Positions 5,737 to 7,786 of a stretch of 7,786 nucleotides of DNA are shown in pieces (position 1 is the stretch's first letter; every line of letters starts with the position of its first letter). The DNA is taken from assembly GCA_025458415.1 (NCBI GenBank), contig JALOSN010000039.1, positions 1 to 7,786 on the forward strand. The letters are read 5' to 3'. The position numbers were made by a program, and so were the translations under genes. The notes below the pieces were generated by a model. It made no database searches. It was not told where the DNA came from and was given only the letters and a program-made list of their open reading frames with translations. This DNA comes from Hydrogenophaga sp. GTDB taxonomy: Bacteria; Pseudomonadota; Gammaproteobacteria; Burkholderiales; Burkholderiaceae_C.

Positions 5737-6047
5737 GCCCCCACGGTTCCCCGCTGCGCGGGTCGATGCCCCCCGAGGGGACTGATCCGGCTTGGGGCGG
5801 CCCGGCGCCGGATCGCATGAGCGCTGAGTGCCCGAAGGGCTTCGAAGGTTCTTACCTGGGCAACCGGGACGTGCTCAAGCCCGGTTCACGGCTGGAGTGC
5901 AAGATCTGCTGGTGGGTGTTTGACCCGGCGCTGGGCGACCCGCAGTGGCAGATCCCGCCCGGCACGCCCTTTGCCGACCTGCCGCCGCACTGGCGTTGCC
6001 CGAACTGCGACTGCGATGCCGAGCAGTTTCTCCTTCTGCCCGACTGA
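5733..6047 (+). CDS. hupI: Hydrogenase rubredoxin HupI/HoxR with a repeat-encoded N-terminal leader
   Basis: Rubredoxin-like one-iron protein that serves hydrogenase maturation, thought to support Fe-S cluster assembly in the small subunit under oxygen. The iron site is CKIC (residues 56-59 of the 104-residue form) and CPNC (89-92), separated by the rubredoxin core WWVFDPALGDPQWQIPPGT and WRC. The domain itself starts with ECPKGFEGSYLG. Two starts compete. ATG 5733 overlaps the hupH stop and has GGAG upstream, giving 104 residues. ATG 5817 gives 76 residues, close to the usual family length of about 70-75, but has no ribosome site. Between them lies the 80-bp element (5737-5816), whose translation contains SMPPEGTDPAWGGPA. 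I favour 5733 on ribosome-site grounds; the leader is unlikely to be part of the fold. Confidence 0.9.
   Translation: MSPHGSPLRGSMPPEGTDPAWGGPAPDRMSAECPKGFEGSYLGNRDVLKPGSRLECKICWWVFDPALGDPQWQIPPGTPFADLPPHWRCPNCDCDAEQFLLLPD
5737..5816 (+). repeat. 80-bp structured GC-rich element, copy B (in the 5' end of hupI)
   Basis: Second copy of the element at 4301-4380, with 11 base differences and no gaps. Its stems are CCGC-TGC-GCGG (5751-5761, extendable by one pair), a C-run/G-run stem (about 5770-5780, one pair weaker than in copy A), and GATCCGGC/GCCGGATC (5784-5791 with 5807-5814) around the same 15-base loop. CGCATGAGC occurs at both edges (5730-5738 and 5814-5822), 84 bp apart, so each edge offers an in-frame ATG. 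That direct repeat could mark insertion or slippage, or be chance, because part of each copy is element sequence. Confidence 0.85.
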
Positions 6048-6051
6048 GGCC

Positions 6052-6561
6052 ATGGAACACCGCGTCGCTGCACTGCTTGCCTTCTACCGCCTGGTGCAGA
6101 CCGAGCGCATGCAGGGCATCCCCATTCTGAACCCGGCCCTCGCGGTGGAGGCCGTGGGTTTTCGTGTGCCCGAAGGTCAGGATGGCCGTGGCGCATCGGT
6201 GGCCGAGGGCGTGCTCATCACACCCTGGTTCATGAGCCTGCTGCGCCTGCCGATGGCGGTCGAAGGCCATGGTGGACGCGTGGGCCGCAAGCGCGTGCAT
6301 GTCTTCGGCACCGAACGATTCGAGTTCATCGGCGCTCACGATCCGGATGTGGGTTTCCATGAGGCCTGCGCCCTGTTCTCGCCCATGAACGCGTTTGCAC
6401 ATCAATCGCAGGCGCGCGAGACAGCGTACGCGGTGATGACCGCCCTGACCCCCGCGGCCCGGGCGGAGCCCGCTGCGCCGCCCGTTCCCGATCCGGCGAT
6501 GCCGCCCCGGCGGGCCTTCCTGCTCGGACGCCCGGGGCCGACACCGGGCAGGTCCTCATGA
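6052..6561 (+). CDS. hupJ: Hydrogenase assembly chaperone HupJ/HoxT (HybE family)
   Basis: Cytoplasmic accessory protein of the HybE/HupJ/HoxT family, 169 residues. Members are chaperones linked to small-subunit maturation and to proofreading before Tat export. The family pattern is clear: MQGIPILNPALAVEAVGFRV (about 20-39), EGVLITPWFMSLLRLP (about 52-67), then FGTERFEFIGAHDPDVGFHEACALFSPM (about 84-111) with the conserved CxLFSPM. A low-complexity Ala/Pro segment (about 134-151) links to a short C-terminal RRAFLLGR that is common in HupJ/HoxT proteins. The start at 6052 lies 4 bp after the hupI stop; GAGG is only three bases from it, so initiation probably relies on coupling. The stop overlaps the hupK ATG as ATGA (6558-6561). 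Confidence 0.9.
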   Translation: MEHRVAALLAFYRLVQTERMQGIPILNPALAVEAVGFRVPEGQDGRGASVAEGVLITPWFMSLLRLPMAVEGHGGRVGRKRVHVFGTERFEFIGAHDPDVGFHEACALFSPMNAFAHQSQARETAYAVMTALTPAARAEPAAPPVPDPAMPPRRAFLLGRPGPTPGRSS

Positions 6562-7712
6562 ACGATCTGGCCGGTGCAATCTGGCTGGCGCCAGGTCGGG
6601 CCATGCCCCATGGGCTGCGCAGCAGCCGCCGGGCCTGGGCCGCGCGCATGGCGCCGGGCCGGCCGGCCCAGCAATTGCCGGGACTGCTGGCGGGTATCTA
6701 CAGCCTGTGTGGCGAATCGCACCGCATGGCGAGCCGGCTGGCGTTGCAGGCCGCCGATCCGGGCTGGCACTCGGGAACGGTGGATGTGGCCACCGTGCTG
6801 CAGCTGGAAACCGCGCGCGAGCATGTCCGGCGCATGGCATTGGACTGGCCCCGGCTGCTGGAGCCGTTGGTGGCGCAGAGCGGCATTCCGGCACAGGCCA
6901 TGGCCTGCCTGCGGACCTGCCCATTGCTCAGCGGATCCGGTGAGGCCACGCCCTGGCCAGCCGTGCGGCAGTGGTTGCACGAGGAGGTCCTGCAGATGGC
7001 ACCCGCCACCTGGTTGCGAGCCTGGCAAGCCTGTGGTGCGGACTGGCTCGACGACTGGAGCCGCCGTCACACCGGTTGGCTGCCCCGTCTGTTGCGACTG
7101 GCCCGGGCAGCCGAACTGGACCTGCCCGAAGTCAGGCAGCGGTCATTGCGGCCGCAGGCCCAGGTCACCCACCTCCGTGAACTGGGGCAGGCCATGGCGG
7201 AACACGAGGCGTTCTCGCGACGGCCGGGTTGGCAGGGCGGACCGGCCTGCACAGGTCCATGGACGCGTCATCACCTGTCCGAACCACCCCAACCCTGGAG
7301 CACGTGGTCGCTGCTCGGCAGCCGGCTGGCCGAGCTGGTGCGGCTGTGCCTGCCCGATGTGCCGGGCGAAGGGGGGGCGGGCTGGCTGTCGTGGGGCGCG
7401 CTGAATGTGGGTCCACGGCAGGGCGTGGCCTGGGTCGAGATGGCCCGTGGCCTGCTGATTCACCAGGTGGCGCTGCAGTCGCCCGTCGCCGGTGAGCCGT
7501 TGCGCGTGATGTCGTGCCAGGTGCTGGCACCGACCGAGTGGAATTTTCACCCCGAGGGACTGGTGGCCCAGACCCTGTCCCGCTTGCCGGTCGGGCTGCA
7601 CGACCTGAGCGCCCGGGTCCACCTGCTGATGGCCGCATTCGACCCTTGTGTACCGTTTCACATCGATGCCCGGATCGGGCACGATAGCGGCATGGAGACG
7701 ACCCATGCATGA
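6558..7712 (+). CDS. hupK: Hydrogenase maturation scaffold HupK/HoxV, a large-subunit-like protein
   Basis: Accessory protein of 384 residues in the HupK/HoxV family. HoxV of C. necator is thought to act as a scaffold for the Fe(CN)2CO unit before transfer to the large subunit. The protein keeps reduced versions of the large subunit's metal-site motifs: GIYSLCGESHRMAS (46-59; Cys51, His55) in place of the N-terminal RxCGxCxxxH, and FDPCVPFHID (361-370; Cys364, His368) near the C-terminus in place of DPCxxCxxH. One cysteine of each pair is missing. SPVAGEPLRVMSCQVLAPTEWNFHPEG, written here as SPVAG at about 307-311 and APTEWNFHPEG at about 324-334, corresponds to the conserved large-subunit VVPTTWN region. 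It overlaps hupJ by 4 bp and hypA by 8 bp. Its Trp- and Arg-rich middle shows no family motif I can name. Confidence 0.88.
   Translation: MNDLAGAIWLAPGRAMPHGLRSSRRAWAARMAPGRPAQQLPGLLAGIYSLCGESHRMASRLALQAADPGWHSGTVDVATVLQLETAREHVRRMALDWPRLLEPLVAQSGIPAQAMACLRTCPLLSGSGEATPWPAVRQWLHEEVLQMAPATWLRAWQACGADWLDDWSRRHTGWLPRLLRLARAAELDLPEVRQRSLRPQAQVTHLRELGQAMAEHEAFSRRPGWQGGPACTGPWTRHHLSEPPQPWSTWSLLGSRLAELVRLCLPDVPGEGGAGWLSWGALNVGPRQGVAWVEMARGLLIHQVALQSPVAGEPLRVMSCQVLAPTEWNFHPEGLVAQTLSRLPVGLHDLSARVHLLMAAFDPCVPFHIDARIGHDSGMETTHA
7694..7697 (+). promoter_or_regulatory. Ribosome binding site of hypA
   Basis: GGAG seven bases before the ATG at 7705, inside the end of hupK, supports this start for hypA. Confidence 0.55.
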
Positions 7713-7786
7713 AGCCAGCCTGGCCGGCGGTGTGCTGCAGCTGGTGGAAGACACGGCGCGGCGCGAAGGCTTTTCGCGCCTGCTGG
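7705..7786 (+). CDS. hypA: Hydrogenase nickel-incorporation protein HypA, 3'-truncated by the window
   Basis: Only the first 27 codons are present: MHEASLAGGVLQLVEDTARR, then EGFSRLL. The start Met-His-Glu is diagnostic; His2, together with the N-terminus, binds the nickel that HypA, working with HypB, delivers to the large subunit. The zinc-binding CxxC pairs would lie downstream of the window. The gene overlaps the end of hupK by 8 bp, matching the hoxV-hypA1 junction of the C. necator operon and implying that the hyp genes follow. Confidence 0.9.
   Translation, partial: MHEASLAGGVLQLVEDTARREGFSRLL

Overview
The window is one co-directional stretch of an uptake [NiFe]-hydrogenase operon, read entirely on the + strand. 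Gene content and protein sequences match the membrane-bound, group 1d type of beta-proteobacteria, for which Cupriavidus (Ralstonia) necator hoxKGZMLOQRTV-hypA is the model. The high GC content, strong G/C third-position preference and GC-rich intergenic repeats suggest a burkholderialean of the Comamonadaceae kind, such as a Hydrogenophaga relative. That placement is an inference from style and remembered homologues, not a database result.

Layout: (1) 2-1430, large catalytic subunit HupL/HoxG. Its 5' end is off the window, and as written it is broken by a frame change near 311 that looks like a deletion of about 35 bp. (2) 1457-2071, HupE, a nickel-permease-like membrane protein. (3) 2101-2847, HupC/HoxZ, the di-heme cytochrome b that anchors the enzyme and passes electrons to quinone. 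(4) 2848-2961, a hairpin-rich spacer. (5) 2962-3309, a HigA-like XRE helix-turn-helix protein with no toxin partner, in a place where the model operons have no gene. (6) 3331-7712, the maturation block hupD-F-G-H-I-J-K: endopeptidase, HypC-like chaperone, thioredoxin-fold chaperone, HupH, rubredoxin, HybE-family chaperone and large-subunit-like scaffold. (7) From 7705, the start of hypA, which opens the Ni-Fe cofactor assembly (hyp) genes.

The genes form one working unit. HupL is the catalytic core and HupC the electron exit. HupE probably brings nickel to the cell. HypA and the other Hyp proteins, together with HupF and HupK, build the NiFe(CN)2CO centre, and HupD removes the C-terminal tail of HupL once nickel is in. 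HupG, HupH, HupI and HupJ look after the small subunit and protect assembly in oxygen. Most junctions from hupF onward are ATGA overlaps or short gaps, so translational coupling is likely.

The least expected features are these. An 80-bp GC-rich element occurs twice, 86% identical without gaps, at the hupF/hupG and hupH/hupI junctions. It has compensatory changes in its stems and is read in the same frame in both places, adding a C-terminal tail to HupF and an N-terminal leader to the rubredoxin HupI. The orphan XRE gene is flanked by similar GTCACCCC/AGGGG motifs. A perfect 19-bp palindrome lies inside the start of hupD. No gene-free stretch exceeds 300 bp, and I see no tRNA, rRNA, CRISPR array or insertion sequence.
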